Below, piece after piece: positions 23,082-33,453 of a stretch of DNA of 64,000 bases (positions are counted from its first letter, which is position 1; each line of letters starts with the position of its first letter). The stretch comes from Lichina pygmaea (taxonomy: Eukaryota > Ascomycota > Lichinomycetes > Lichinales > Lichinaceae), in contig OY730170.1 in NCBI GenBank assembly GCA_963422465.1, positions 5,227,815 to 5,291,814 of the forward strand, given 5' to 3'. A program made the position numbers and the translations under genes. The notes below the pieces were generated by a model. It worked only from the letters and a program-made list of their open reading frames with translations. It was not told the origin of the DNA and did not search any database.

Positions 23082-23529
23082 GAGAAGCCAAAGCCTCCGA
23101 AGAGAAGAAGTCCTCCAAAGGCGGCGGGGACCCCACACGCGTAGCCTCCTGCTCAAGATCCTCCTGATCCTTGATCACAGCAAGCTCACGCTTGATGGCC
23201 TCACCCTCCTTCTTGGACAACACACCCAACTGACGACAGAGACGAAGTTTGCGAGGAAGGAGAACGGACTCCTGCTCCTCGATCTCCTTCAGTTGAGCCT
23301 CGAGCTGAGTGCGCTCAAGCTCCATCTTCTCCCACTCCGACTCCGCAAGATGGAGATCGCAACAGCGACCCTTCTCAAGGCACCGACCGCAAAATGTGGA
23401 CTCTGAACTGACGACACACTTGGCACGGTCACGACGACATGCGCTGCATGAAACTTTGGATACCTTGCCCATCTTGCCAACACGAGAACTGAGGACTCCA
23501 CGACGATTAACACAAGATGTCCGGGTCAT
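22999..23529 (-). CDS. Antisense ORF of chromovirus B: Zn(II)2Cys6-like protein with coiled coil
   Basis: An intact 176-residue ORF on the strand opposite to gag-pol. It starts 52 bp inside the 3' LTR and overlaps the end of pol by 83 bp. Residues about 28-58 read CSACRRDRAKC...CGRCLEKGRCC: C-x2-C-x6-C-x8-C-x2-C-x6-C, the spacing of the fungal binuclear zinc cluster, with Arg/Lys in the first loop as in DNA-binding members. A highly charged Leu/Glu helix follows (WEKMELERTQLEAQLKEIEE and beyond), likely a dimerising coil, then an acidic and Ser-rich tail. No stop interrupts it although pol has four. Expression and function are unknown. It could regulate the element, silence it or act on the host. 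Chance is less likely given the motif and the matching ORF in element A. Confidence 0.6.
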   Translation of the reverse strand: MTRTSCVNRRGVLSSRVGKMGKVSKVSCSACRRDRAKCVVSSESTFCGRCLEKGRCCDLHLAESEWEKMELERTQLEAQLKEIEEQESVLLPRKLRLCRQLGVLSKKEGEAIKRELAVIKDQEDLEQEATRVGSPPPLEDFFSSEALASLKPLSPSILASAGFVGGNSAVSCSSQG

Positions 23530-23581
23530 GGTAAGAGAAGCGAGAGGATCTGGGGACAGAACCTTTAGAGAGAGGGGATGG

Positions 23582-23994
23582 TGTTAAGGCCCAGGCCAGA
23601 ACAGCTGAGCCGACCGAAGCGAGTGTACAGAGGTACACAGAACAATGTTCACCCGACCCGGTGGACGAGGTGGACGATGTGTAACCAGCTTGTCCAGCTT
23701 GTCCACGGGAACAATGTTCACCCGACCCGGTGGACGAGGTGGATGATGTGTAACCAGCTCGTCCAGCTTGTCCACGCAGAAAGCTGATACCCCTCGGGAG
23801 GACCCCCCCCCCTCAGGCTCCTGTATATAAGAACCCAGATAGCCGGAGAGAATAGCTCTCCAGGCTGAACACACATTACGAGTGACAATAGCAAGAGAGT
23901 TACCCCACTTGCTATTCATCTATTGAGTCCCTGCCCTCCTCGGTTGAAGACAGGACCACCCACATTCTGTGTGAACGTGGACTGGCCCTTAACA
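23582..23994 (+). repeat. 3' LTR of element B
   Basis: 413 bp, about 96.6% identical to 17637-18049 by hand alignment. It is preceded by a purine tract (agagagaggggatgg) suited to plus-strand priming. TATATAAG at 23824-23831. Confidence 0.93.
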
Positions 23995-26900
23995 CCTGTC
24001 TTGAAGTTGAGGAGAACTGGTTCCTTGGCGCAAGTGTCCTTGAGCTGTTGGAATACTTTTTGTTGTCTCTCTGTCCACCGGTACTCCACGTCCTTCTTTG
24101 TGAGTTCTGTCAGTGGTGTTGCCATCTGTGAGTAGTTCTTAATGAACTGTCAGTTGAAGTTGGCAAATCCTAGGAAGACTTGTACTTCCTTAACTGATGT
24201 CAGTGTTGGCTATTACTGAATCACTTTGATTTTCTCAGGGTCAATCTTGATCCCTTCAATCCCTATGACATATCTGAGGAATTCAACTTCCGGTTTGTTG
24301 AACTCGCATTTCTTTGGGTTGAGCTTGAGCCCTACCTGTTGTAGGTATCGTAGAACATCCTTCACATGTTTGGTATGTTCCTGTTGTGTGTTCGAGTAGA
24401 CAAGAATGTCGTCTAGGTAGGCGATAGCTGTTTGGTCCAGGTGTGCTCTGATAACGTTGTTGATCAATGCTTGACATGTTGCTGGTGCGTTCGTGAGTCT
24501 GAATAGCATAACCAGGTACTCGTAGTGTCTGTATCAGGTTCTGAAGGCTGTCTTCCATTCTTCTCCTTTTTTCATGTGTATCAGGTTGTATGCTCCTTTC
24601 AAGTCCAGCTTGGTAAAGATTGTAGCTTGGCTGATCCTGTCTCGCAATTTGTTTGCATTTGGCAACAGATATCAGTTCTTGATGGTAATGTTGTTGAGTT
24701 TCCTGTAATCCACACAAAGTCAAAGACTTCTGTCTTTCTTTGGTGCAAATAGTATCGGGTATCCTGCTGGCGATTGAGATTCTCGAATGAAACCCTTTTT
24801 CAGGTTTTCCTCCAGGTACTCGCAAAGTACTTGGAGCTCTTTCTCTGATAACTGGTAAATTGGTCCAAATCCTGGCTCTGTCCCTGGTTGCAACTTGATC
24901 TCATGATCCCAAGGTTGGTGCTTAGGCAACACTGCTGTTGTTGTCTCTTCCTGAAAGAAGTTATCATACTCAGGTCAGTACTCTTCAGAGATCTCCAGAG
25001 GGTTAACAACTTCCTCTCTCTTCATCTCTGACTGTTTGGCCACCTGGTTCCGGGGTGTGCCTGTCAAGGCAGACCTCTTCTCTTGAGAGTCATCCTTTCT
25101 GTTGGTGAGGTTCCACTAAGGACTCCTTCCCTCATCTGTCCACGCCTTCTGCAGCTGGTAACAGGTCCGAGCTGTGTTGTTAGTGCAGTTCCTAAACGTG
25201 AGTACTCCTGTCCTCCAGTTAACAACTGGGTTGTACTTCTTTAGCCAAGGCATCCCCAAATAGATATCCTGAGTGGCCAACTTGACGATATCAAGGTGGA
25301 TCCTTTCAGCATGGTGTCTGGTAACTATTTCCATTGGCTGTGTCTCATGGCAGACTAGCTCTGTCTGTCCATTTGCCATCGTGAGCTGATAGGGCTGCTG
25401 CTTGCGTCTCCTTCCAGTGCTGAGGGTGTCGTAAAGTTGTCTTGAGATGTAGTTTCCACTGGCTCCAGAGTCAACAAGTGCGTATGTCTGTACTGGCGTG
25501 TTGGCGTGTAGTGACACAGGCAATTGCAGGTGCTTTGTGTTGCTAGGGGTTATGTTGTTGAGCTCCCGATGTCACCCCTTGACAAGGGAGTTCAGTCTTT
25601 TCCTGATTGAAGTGTCTTTCCACTGACTGGGCAATAGGTCCAGCCATTCCCATCAGTCCTGAGGAATCTGTTCATGAATTTGTCTTGCTGATGCTTGTCA
25701 CATCCAGGCTTGAGGCAGTACTGCCAATTGTTGACATAGCAGTTGTGGTTGTTGCCTTGCTGTAGGAACATGAGGTGTTCGTGCTAATCATGTGTGTGCC
25801 CGGGGAATACAGTGTGTTGGCGTTTGTCCCAAAGGTGGATCTCACACGCATCCTTCTCACAGTTGACCCAATACTTGTGGCAGGTGGTGTGGTAGGGTGA
25901 ATGTCCTCCGTACCTTCGTAGTTGTTCGTGGTAGGTGCAGTAGTGCTTCGTGCAAAACCTCCACTGTAGTTCGCTGTGCCGTAGATTTCGTGGGTCCATG
26001 CTGTAAGCATAGCTTCCTTGTGGTATTTCTTCTTTGATAGACACAGGTTTGTCTTGGTCCCCATCAGAGGTAGTTAAGGGCTCCTGTCCCTTGTTCTGAC
26101 CTGTCTGTTCTGGTAGGTCCTTGCCTTCTGATGTTGCCAGTTGGTGGGCTGCTTCCAATGTCTGATCGTAGTTGTCCCATTGTTCAAGGGATAGCTGAGC
26201 CTCTCCTGGTGGGTCCTCTGGCTCGATGACATTCCAGTCTCCGTCAAGCGTATTAAGTTGCTGTCAGTGCACCTTGTTCTTTGAACGACAGTCTTTCGCC
26301 ATGTGGCTTAGCTTGCCACAGGCATAGCACTTCAGTGCTTTCCTTTTTTTGTTGTTCCTTCCCTTCGTGAACCTTCCCTTGTGGTGGACTGCATCCAGTT
26401 CCATGGGTGCATAGCCATATGGGTCATGTGGCGGTGCCTTGTTAGGTGGCTTGTAGTGGTTGCTCACATGCCATGCGGGGTGGCTGTATTCTCTGTCGTG
26501 GCGTTTCTCCATCACTCGCTTGAATAGTTTGTCATCGATGTTGATTGCTTGTGTGATGAGTTTGTCCAGTGTGTCAACCGCTCATCTGTCGAAGGTGATT
26601 TCATCCTTCACGTTTTCCTTGAGTCCACGTCAGTACATGACCATCAGGGCGTCGTCATCCCAGTCAGTCAGTACTGAGTATTGTTTGAACTGCGTGGTGT
26701 ACTCTGCGGCTGAGCGTTGTTGCTTGATGTGCTGGATCATTCGTATAGCCACTTTGTCTTTGTTAGATAGTCCAAGGATCCTTTTGATCTTGTCCTTGAA
26801 TCACGTCCATTTTATCATCCATTCTGTCATGCTGTCGTGGTCTCCATTTCCTGAGAGATGTTTGTTGACGTAGGGCTTGATCCATCAATAAGCATTGCTT

Positions 26901-27109
26901 CTCATGTAAGTGGTTGCGAAGAGGGGCCACTTTTCCTTAGGCAGCTTTGTCTCTGGTTGGAATTGAAAGTAGACTTGGAGTTGCATGAGCCAGTCGTCAA
27001 CCTTGTTTCTTTCACCGTAGAACAGGTCTGGCTTGGCGACGCTAATCTTTCCATCTGGGAAGTTGGGGTTGGTTGCTCCTGAGGTACTCATCCTTGAGGG
27101 TCTTCAAAG

Positions 27110-27706
27110 TGTTGCAGTCTGTACCGTACCGTCCTATCCGAGTATAGGATTAGGGCGAGAGGTGGAAGGCAGGTTGGTTCTCGCAGGAGAGGAGTGTCAA
27201 GGAGTGCGAAGGGGTTTGGTGGAACGTAGTGGTGGTGACACCTGATCAATGGCTTCGTACAAAAGGATTGTATTGAAGTAGATCTAGTTGTCTGGATCAC
27301 AACATAAGTTGAAGACGATCATTCCATAAGGGAACTATCGCCGGACTATATAGTGCTGGCCTGTCAAGACAATTGAGATTGTCTTGACAGTCTCGACGTC
27401 GAGACGGGTGAGATTGTCTCGACAGTCCCACCATGTTATGCATCCTGCATCGAGACAGGTGAGATTATCTCGATGCTTCATGCATGCTGCGTCGAGACCG
27501 GTGAGATTGTCTTGATGCTTCATGCATGCTGCGTCGAGACCGGTGAGATTGTCTCGATGCTTCATGCATGCTGCGTCGAGACTCCCGTGTCTCGACAGTC
27601 ACGTGACCCCTTGTTGGTTGGTCACTTGACTTCCATGATGTCCTCTTGCCTGGCCCGCGGCCTGATTGCCTATAAATGAGTGGCTCCCATTCCCTGGGTT
27701 GTAACA
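27110..27706 (-). repeat. LTR of element A (5' LTR)
   Basis: 597 bp, direct repeat of 14804-15404 and the better preserved copy, with more CG dinucleotides in the tandem units. The 4-bp length difference comes from an extra TGTG in the other copy. Confidence 0.9.
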
Positions 27707-29155
27707 CTGGTTACTGTTGTTGAAGCCATTAGCAGTAGCGGAAAGGCAATCCCTCCACAGGTAAGTAAACTAGCAACAAGACATAGATATTTAGCAGATG
27801 ATAATAACCAACATATCTACTACCAGATCATCCTATCAGGAAAGATCCACCAGGAACGTTGGTACACCTGTACAAGCCTTGAGCATGATGCTCTTGTTTC
27901 TGTGTCTGATAGTGGCTTCTCCAACGATCAGCTCAGCTACAAGTGGATCAAGCATTTTGAAATACACAGTGCCAAGTCCCAGACTGGTGTTTATCAGCTG
28001 CTATTACTTGATAGCTATGGATCCCACTGCACGTACAAGTTCCTAGACCACTGTGAGAAGCATAACATTGTACTGTTCTGTCTCCCCCCTCATGCAACCT
28101 ATCTTCTCCAGCCCTTGGACGTTGTTGTTTTCCAGCCTTACAAGCATTGGCATGCTGAAGCTGTTGATGCTGCTGCTTGTACCGGGTGTGTGGACTTCAA
28201 CAAGGTTGAATTTCTCGAAGCTCTAGGATCAATTTGCCAAAAGGCATTGAAGTCTTCAACAATTCTTTCTGTATTCAGAGAGACTAGTCTCATCCTGTAC
28301 AGACCAAAGAAGGTAGTTGACAGACTACAGGAAAAAGAGAGGGAAAGACAGAAAGACACAGAACTTCGACAGCCAGCAACCCCCCCTGCACTATAGCCAC
28401 AGGCTACGGAGCCAACGTTTACAACACCCCTCACAATTCGTATGTTCAAACAGCAGCTCAGCAACTACATGGATCCAGAAACACCAAGCTACCCCGAGGA
28501 TTTACGCAAAATTGCCAAAGCATCTGTTGTCTTTGCAACAGAGAACATCATTCTCAAGAACAAGCTTAGCCATACAAAGGCAGCAGAAATAGCTTGAAGC
28601 ACTCACCAGAAACTGAGCTGGCAACAAGTCCAGAATGGTGGGTCCATCAGCTCTGGGGCAGCCCAAGCCGTGGCGGAAAAAAGACAGATTGAGGAGGAAA
28701 AGCGTGTGGAACACGCTTGAGTACGTGAGGTAAAGAAGGCTGAAAAGGCAGCAGCCGCTAAGGCAAAGGAGGAAGCAAAGGCAGTGAAAGAGGTGGAGAA
28801 AGCAGCAGCAGCCAAAGTAAAGGAAGATGCAAAGATAGCAAAAGAGATGGCAAAGACAGCAAAGAAAGTGGGGCATGGTGGGGCAGTGGTAGCGGGGCAT
28901 GGTGGGGCAACATCGGCAGGGCTGGCCGTGGCGACTGAGGAGCGAGTGACAGCGGACCCGACAGCGGACCCGACAGCGGACCCGGAGGTCGTGGAGCCAG
29001 CAATCTCCAGTGTCTCAACAACACCACGAATTTCCAGACGAGGCAACACCTTGGATACCGATAGAACATCTGATATAGAATCAGATAGGCCCATAAAATC
29101 TACAATTTTATCACTCTTTTGTAAAGTTATTAACGTTCTAAATTTGATCTGTTGA
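27707..29155 (+). pseudogene. Fot/pogo transposase, C-terminal part (piece 3 of 3)
   Basis: It resumes with TVVEAISSSGKAIPPQ after gypsy A. A probable intron at 27761-27826 (GTAAGT...CAG) removes 22 residues not expected in the family. Catalytic residues follow: LLLDSYGSH (second Asp) and LLQPLDVVVFQPYKHWH (third Asp), i.e. a DDD triad. The C-terminal region continues through three in-frame stops into an Ala/Lys/Glu-rich helical stretch (KKAEKAAAAKAKEEAKAVKE) and a repeated TADPTADP segment, ending at 29155. Confidence 0.82.
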
Positions 29156-29335
29156 GGATCTGTCATTGGTGTAGTAGCTACTCTAGTCTCTCAGGAACAC
29201 TACAAATTTTATGACAATTCCAAAACTTCAGGGATTGTACTAGACAAGTAGGGGAATCCAATGAGCAAATCAGATTCCAATTTAGTCATGGTGTTGTGAA
29301 GTTATAGAGCTGCAAAGCTGATTCTGTGGAAGACA
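29156..29335 (+). other. 3' non-coding part of the Fot element
   Basis: AT-rich sequence between the transposase stop and the right TIR; nothing further seen. Confidence 0.5.
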
Positions 29336-29451
29336 ACCGTTGCGCTGTCCACACCGTTGCGCTGTCAGACACCCTTACGAAGTAAGGGTGTCCCGACCGA
29401 GCTGGCGAGGGAGCGGGAGGTACGAGGGTACCGAGTCCTCCAAGGCACGGG
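29336..29451 (-). repeat. Right terminal inverted repeat of the Fot element
   Basis: Reverse complement of 11645-11760 with three mismatches; it ends GGCACGGG next to TA. It retains the CpG form at the mismatched sites, so it is the less decayed arm. Confidence 0.88.
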
Positions 29452-30311
29452 TACAACTTATGTTAGCACGACCTCCGCCCTAGCGTTGTTAGAATGACAC
29501 CCCATTTTAGCGCTCTTTTAGTATTCTTAGCGACACACCTTGTAGAGTACAACCGTATAGTCCTCCTCGCTTATATAGCTTCATGAATACTTTAAGTCTC
29601 ACTAGAAGATACTGAAAGCTTAAGTAGTCCTGATTATTCTGAGGAGCATGTCTTCTGTGGCATCCTAGAAGAGCTGGCAGATATTTCTACATCCCAAAAG
29701 AATCATGTACAGAATCAAAATTAGATTGATGATATGTGACCCTGAAGCTGGCTGTTAGACATGACTGGTGAAAAATTTTGACTGTGAATTCTGTGGTGTG
29801 TGGCTGCTCCAAGACTTCTGACATTTATGGCCTCTTCAAGTCTGGAGATACCTAGCTTTATGTGGAGAGTCCAGGGAAATGGATGTATTCACCTAAGTTG
29901 GCACAGGCGGTACAGTTGTACTGTACAAGGTGTGTCGCTAACAATGCTTGAAGAGCGCTAAAATGGGATGTCGTTCTAACAACGCTAGGGCGGAGGTCGT
30001 GCTAACATAAGTTGTAGGGTCGTGCTAACAAATTGTGGTGTCGTGATAACAGGACCCTACGTACGTACTGTACGTTACGTACGTACTTACAGAAGTACTT
30101 TCGAGATCACCTCTGCAAGAGGCGTTGCGTAAACGATAATAGCAAGGTCAAGAGGGGGTATTGTTTGCGCTACCCCCCGGGATAAGCTGGTGAGAGTCAA
30201 GGTGGAACCAGACATGGGCCCAGACAAAAGAGAGAAGCGGAGGTACGTATAAGCAGCCAGTAGATCAAAGGTATGAGCGGGTGCGTCGCCGTCAATTCGG
30301 GACGATCACTC

Positions 30312-33300
30312 TCAGTAGTTCAGCTCGGCTCCTCCGCCGTTGCCGACGGCGTCCAGATCCTCGTAGCTCTTGAGACTCCTGCCTTGCACCGCTTCGCGCG
30401 GACCTGCTGCCGCAAGGCCCGCCCCGTCGCCCCACTTGCCGCCGAGACCCGCAAAGCCACCGGGCCCGCCGGGACCCATGCCGCCAGGACCACCGCCGCC
30501 GCGGTCGAATCCGGGTCCGCCTGCTCGAGGCGGGGTCAGTCGTCCTGCGCCGCCGCCCCATCGCGCGTCGCGTCCGTCGCGCGGCCGTCGATCGTACGGC
30601 CCCATTCGGCCATGGCGGAAGCTCCCGCCGCCCATGCCCCCGCCGCGACGGACCGGTCCTGGGTGATGTCGCTCGTCCCGGGGGAAGACACCGCCGCTCA
30701 TGCCGAAGTCGGCTCCGGGCGACATCCACGGGCCCGGCATCTGGGTCGGGAGGAAGGGAGGGAGCCCGTTGGATCCCGGAAAGATGCCGCCACCGGTCAA
30801 GGCAGGGTTGAAGTTGATCGGCACGTTGGAGAGGTGGAAGCCTCGGGGGGTGCCGCTCGACTGCTGGTGGGCGTTGGGGAAGTGCCCGTTGCTGCTGGCA
30901 TCCGATCGCGACGGAGCGATGTGTGCCGGGTCGAGCACGTAGTTGTTGACGAGCTCGAGCTAGATGCGGGGGAACGTCAGGTCAGCGACTCTCTCTCTCT
31001 CTCTTTCCCTGTGGGTGTGCGTGTTTCGGAGGGGAATCCCAAACGGCAGCCATCGTTCAAAAACGTACATCTTTCTTGATGCTCTCGTACCACTCGGCAT
31101 GACGCTTCTCGGCGTGCTTGCGCCAGAAATGCTCCGCCTTGAAGAGCTTGGTGCAGTTCGAGACCTTGCATCGGAACTTGCTCTCGTCCTCCTGCCTCAC
31201 GTACTTCGAGAGCTCCTCGTCCAGACCGTCTTCGAGAGGCTTGCCGCCGAGCTTGCGGAGATCGACGTTCTCCGGCTCGAGGATCTGCAGGATCTTCTCT
31301 TCGTACGTCTTGACCCAGTTGAGCGCCCGTGAGAGCTGCTGCTCGTTCTTGCTCGCGTGACGCGGCAACCTCGACTTGAACGACGCGGCCGGGTCGCCGT
31401 CCTCCTTGCCGTCGGTCTTGACCAGATACGGCTGACCCGTGACGCTCGCGACGGCCGCTGCCTTGGCCGGCGAGCTCAGAGTCGCCCGCGGTCGACGCAG
31501 ATGCCCGCCGGGGCACTTGCGCAACAGCTCGTGCACCGAATCGCTCTCGAAGACGCAGAAGAAGCAGAAGTTGTGCACGCGGCGGAGGTATTCGACCAAC
31601 AGATCGAGCTTCTTCTTCGTCGCGAGCAGCTCGTCGTCGTCCTTCTCTTCGTCGTCGTCTTCTCCTTCTTCGTCAAAGGCACCCTCCTCCTTCTCGTCGT
31701 CGACGGCCTCGGCGCGGCCGGCGTCGGCCGCATCGTCCGTCTCGGCGGCTCCCCGAGCGCCGTCCGGTCTCGAGCCGGGCGACGCTTCCGCGAGCGTCGC
31801 GGCGGCGGCGGCGGCGGCGGCGGTGGTGGTGGTGGTGCTCCGCAGCTGGCCGTTGGCACGGAGCCGATCGACGCGTTCGTCCACCTTGGCGATGCCGTTG
31901 AAGTCGGGCCCGGCGTCGCTGTCGAGCTTGAACACGAGGCGCGACGCCAGCTGCAGATCCCTCTCGATGCGCTCGGGCACGGAGAAGAGGTCCCAGAGGG
32001 CCTTCTGCTTCGGGTCGCTCAGCGGAGCCTGCACGCCGACGTGGACGGTGAAGTCCCCCTTGACCTCGTCGCGGATCGTCTTGCCGTCGACGGCTTCGAG
32101 CGCTCTGCGGGCGACGCTGTCCGGGTCGGCCCCGGTGCCTTCGACGCGCCTGACCCTGTCCTCTCCGTCCTCGTCGCTCTCTTGGCCGCGCCCGTCGCCT
32201 CGGTCCATCCTGTCGACCGGCTCGGCACCGGGGTGCAGCATGACCCAGCCGATCCGATGATACCGCTTGCTCGGGTTCGGATCGCTGAGGCCGAGCCACT
32301 TCAGACCGCCGGCCGACTCGCCGAGGTGCTCCCGGCAGAAGTCCTCGAGCTTGGCGCGACTGACCGACGGCGCGATGGTCTTGATCAGGAGCGCCGGCTG
32401 GTGCGCGGCCTCGTCGCGCACCATGCCCCGCTTCGACGGGAGCAGGTCGCCGATGCCTAGCACCTCCGCCGTCGCGACCGTCTCGCCTTCTTCCTTCTCG
32501 ACCGGGCCGCCTTGCGCGTTGCTGTCCCCCTTGTAGATGCCTTCCAACGAGAATCCATCAAAGGCGCCCGCATCGAACTCTCGCTCCCAGAGGCCGTAGT
32601 GTCCTCGTCTGACTTCGGTCAAGCGGGTGCGGATGTCGTCTCGGATGGCTGGCACGTAGCGTTCCTTGAACCACTCCTCGGCCCTGTGGCTCTGCACGAA
32701 GGCCTTGGCCATCTTGACCTGCATGGCCTCCTTGTAGGTGTCGTACGCGGCCTGGATCTGGGCCTTCTCCTTTGCTCGCTCTTCGCGCGACTCACGGTCG
32801 GCCTTGGCACGGTCCAACGGCCTCCGCCCACCGTTGCGCTGACGTTCGCGTTCCTCCTTGATGATCTGGTCGTGACGCCACCATTCTCCAAAGTACGAGA
32901 AACCGACTTGGTAGTCCAGCTTGTTGGGATCCGGCACGGGGTTCACGGCCGGTGGTGGCGGTGGCGGCGGCGGCTTGAAGTCCTGGCTCGGAACGTATCG
33001 GTCGATGTTGGCCGGCCCGGGAGAAGGCGGCCGCCGACGAGGTTCGCGATCCCTCGAGAAGCTGCCGTAATGGCCATCCGGCTGGTAGCGGTCGATGGTC
33101 GAAGGTGATCGAGAGCGACCGCGGTAGCGATACCGGCGATCAGACGGACCTGCGAGCGCTACGATCAGCCGTCGATTCACGAAACACGAGCGCCCGAGCG
33201 ATCAAGCCCCTGGGCGAGCGTTCCGAAAGCTCGAAAGACGTGTCTGATCAAGCGTTCCGCAAAGGAAGACTCGAGTAAGGTGCAGGGCATCGAATGTACT

Positions 33301-33453
33301 GCGACTGAAAGGGGGCCAAATCGAACACGTCCCAAACTCACCTGGGGATCTGCGCGCGTAAGGGTCTTCGTCGCGGCTGGCCCAACGGCCGTCCTGTCTC
33401 GAGGACATAGGAGCGCCATCGTAGGAAGATCTAAAGGAGCCGTATCCGTCCAT
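30312..33453 (-). CDS. ARS2/Serrate family RNA-processing protein (Pir2-like)
   Basis: Exons 33453-33342, 33149-31069 and 30959-30312 join in frame to 946 residues. Visible in order: an Arg/Ser/Pro-rich N-terminus, the ARS2 N-terminal domain (DYQVGFSYFGEWW; EAMQVKMAKAFVQSHRAEEWFKERY), a central RRM-like region, an acidic/Ala-rich insert, the conserved HNFCFFCVFESDSVHELL...CPGGHLRR block, an NWVKTYEEKI helix, the C2H2-type finger FRCKVSNCTKLFKAEHFWRKH...H, and a Gly/Pro/Arg-rich tail. ARS2/Pir2 bridges the nuclear cap-binding complex to RNA processing and decay, and in fission yeast is tied to heterochromatin and meiotic mRNA removal. That role is by homology. Introns are 192 nt (GTGAGT) and 109 nt (GTACGT). 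It is divergent from TSPO, about 1.1 kb apart. Confidence 0.88.

Larger units (their letters stand above)
17637..23994 (+). mobile_element. Ty3/gypsy chromovirus B, plus strand, inserted in element A
   Basis: 6,358 bp with 413-bp direct LTRs and the 5-bp duplication CCTGT (17632-17636, 23995-23999). It interrupts the RNase H domain of A; deleting it rejoins LLNFKTG to QPIQIKTDASDQ in frame. It encodes gag, pol with chromodomain, and one antisense ORF. It is the youngest layer of the stack. Confidence 0.94.
15903..27091 (-). pseudogene. gag-pol of chromovirus A (interrupted, multiple stops)
   Basis: Gag starts near 27091 (PNFPDGKISVAKPDLFYGE) and carries a CCHC knuckle CYACGKLSHMAKDC (about 26280-26330). 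Pol, in a -1 frame relative to Gag, contains protease (YALVDSGASGNY, about 25490), RT ([23 protein letters not shown], 24932-24213), RNase H (TDASDQAVGACLCQ, split by element B: 24125-23995 and 17636-17346), integrase (H-x-H near 17180; IDFITKLPKS; TDRDKLFTSNYW; YHPQTDSQTE, to about 16524) and a C-terminal chromodomain ([28 protein letters not shown]; stop at 15903). In-frame TGA stops sit at expected Arg positions, e.g. in the conserved FxRRFIKNYS region. Confidence 0.88.
14804..27706 (-). mobile_element. Ty3/gypsy chromovirus A, minus strand, containing element B
   Basis: Bounded by direct LTRs 14804-15404 and 27110-27706 and by the 5-bp duplication CTGGT (14799-14803, 27707-27711). gag-pol runs from about 27091 down to 15903. 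Without element B it is about 6.5 kb. A purine-rich tract on the minus strand abuts the 3' LTR (complement of 15405-15420). The order gag, PR, RT, RNase H, IN, chromodomain identifies the chromovirus clade. Confidence 0.92.
11645..29451 (+). mobile_element. Fot/pogo-type DNA transposon, interrupted by a LINE and a nested pair of LTR elements
   Basis: It begins CCCGTGCCTTGG and ends with the complement, flanked by the TA duplication at 11643-11644 and 29452-29453. Removing the LINE, gypsy A and duplicate target sites leaves about 2,530 bp, a normal size for the family. The single gene encodes a helix-turn-helix/CENP-B plus DDD transposase in three pieces. The copy is inactive: besides the insertions it carries stops of the CGA-to-TGA kind and a start codon that appears as ATA. 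Confidence 0.88.
11602..30057. mobile_element. Element Y: ~647-bp non-autonomous inverted-repeat transposon, split by the Fot insertion
   Basis: The two parts are 11602-11644 and 29454-30057. Joined without the Fot element they form one ~647-bp unit with inverted arms of roughly 145 bp. The left arm begins GGGTCCTGTTATCACGAC; the right end is its reverse complement. Each arm repeats a GTTAG(C/A)ACGAC-like motif about five times. Flanks read TACGT at 11597-11601 and 30058-30062, a possible 5-bp target duplication, though the background here is TACGTA-rich. I see no transposase of its own. The superfamily is unknown to me. Confidence 0.7.

Noticed and set aside
17637-23994. Alternative genetic code (TGA = Arg) to explain the frames in B
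   Set aside because: Host genes use TGA as a normal stop, and the affected sites are all CGA-to-TGA transitions expected from decay.
14804-27706. Reading the two ~600-bp repeats as independent solo insertions
   Set aside because: They are direct repeats sharing one CTGGT duplication outside and gag-pol between them, so they are LTRs of one element.
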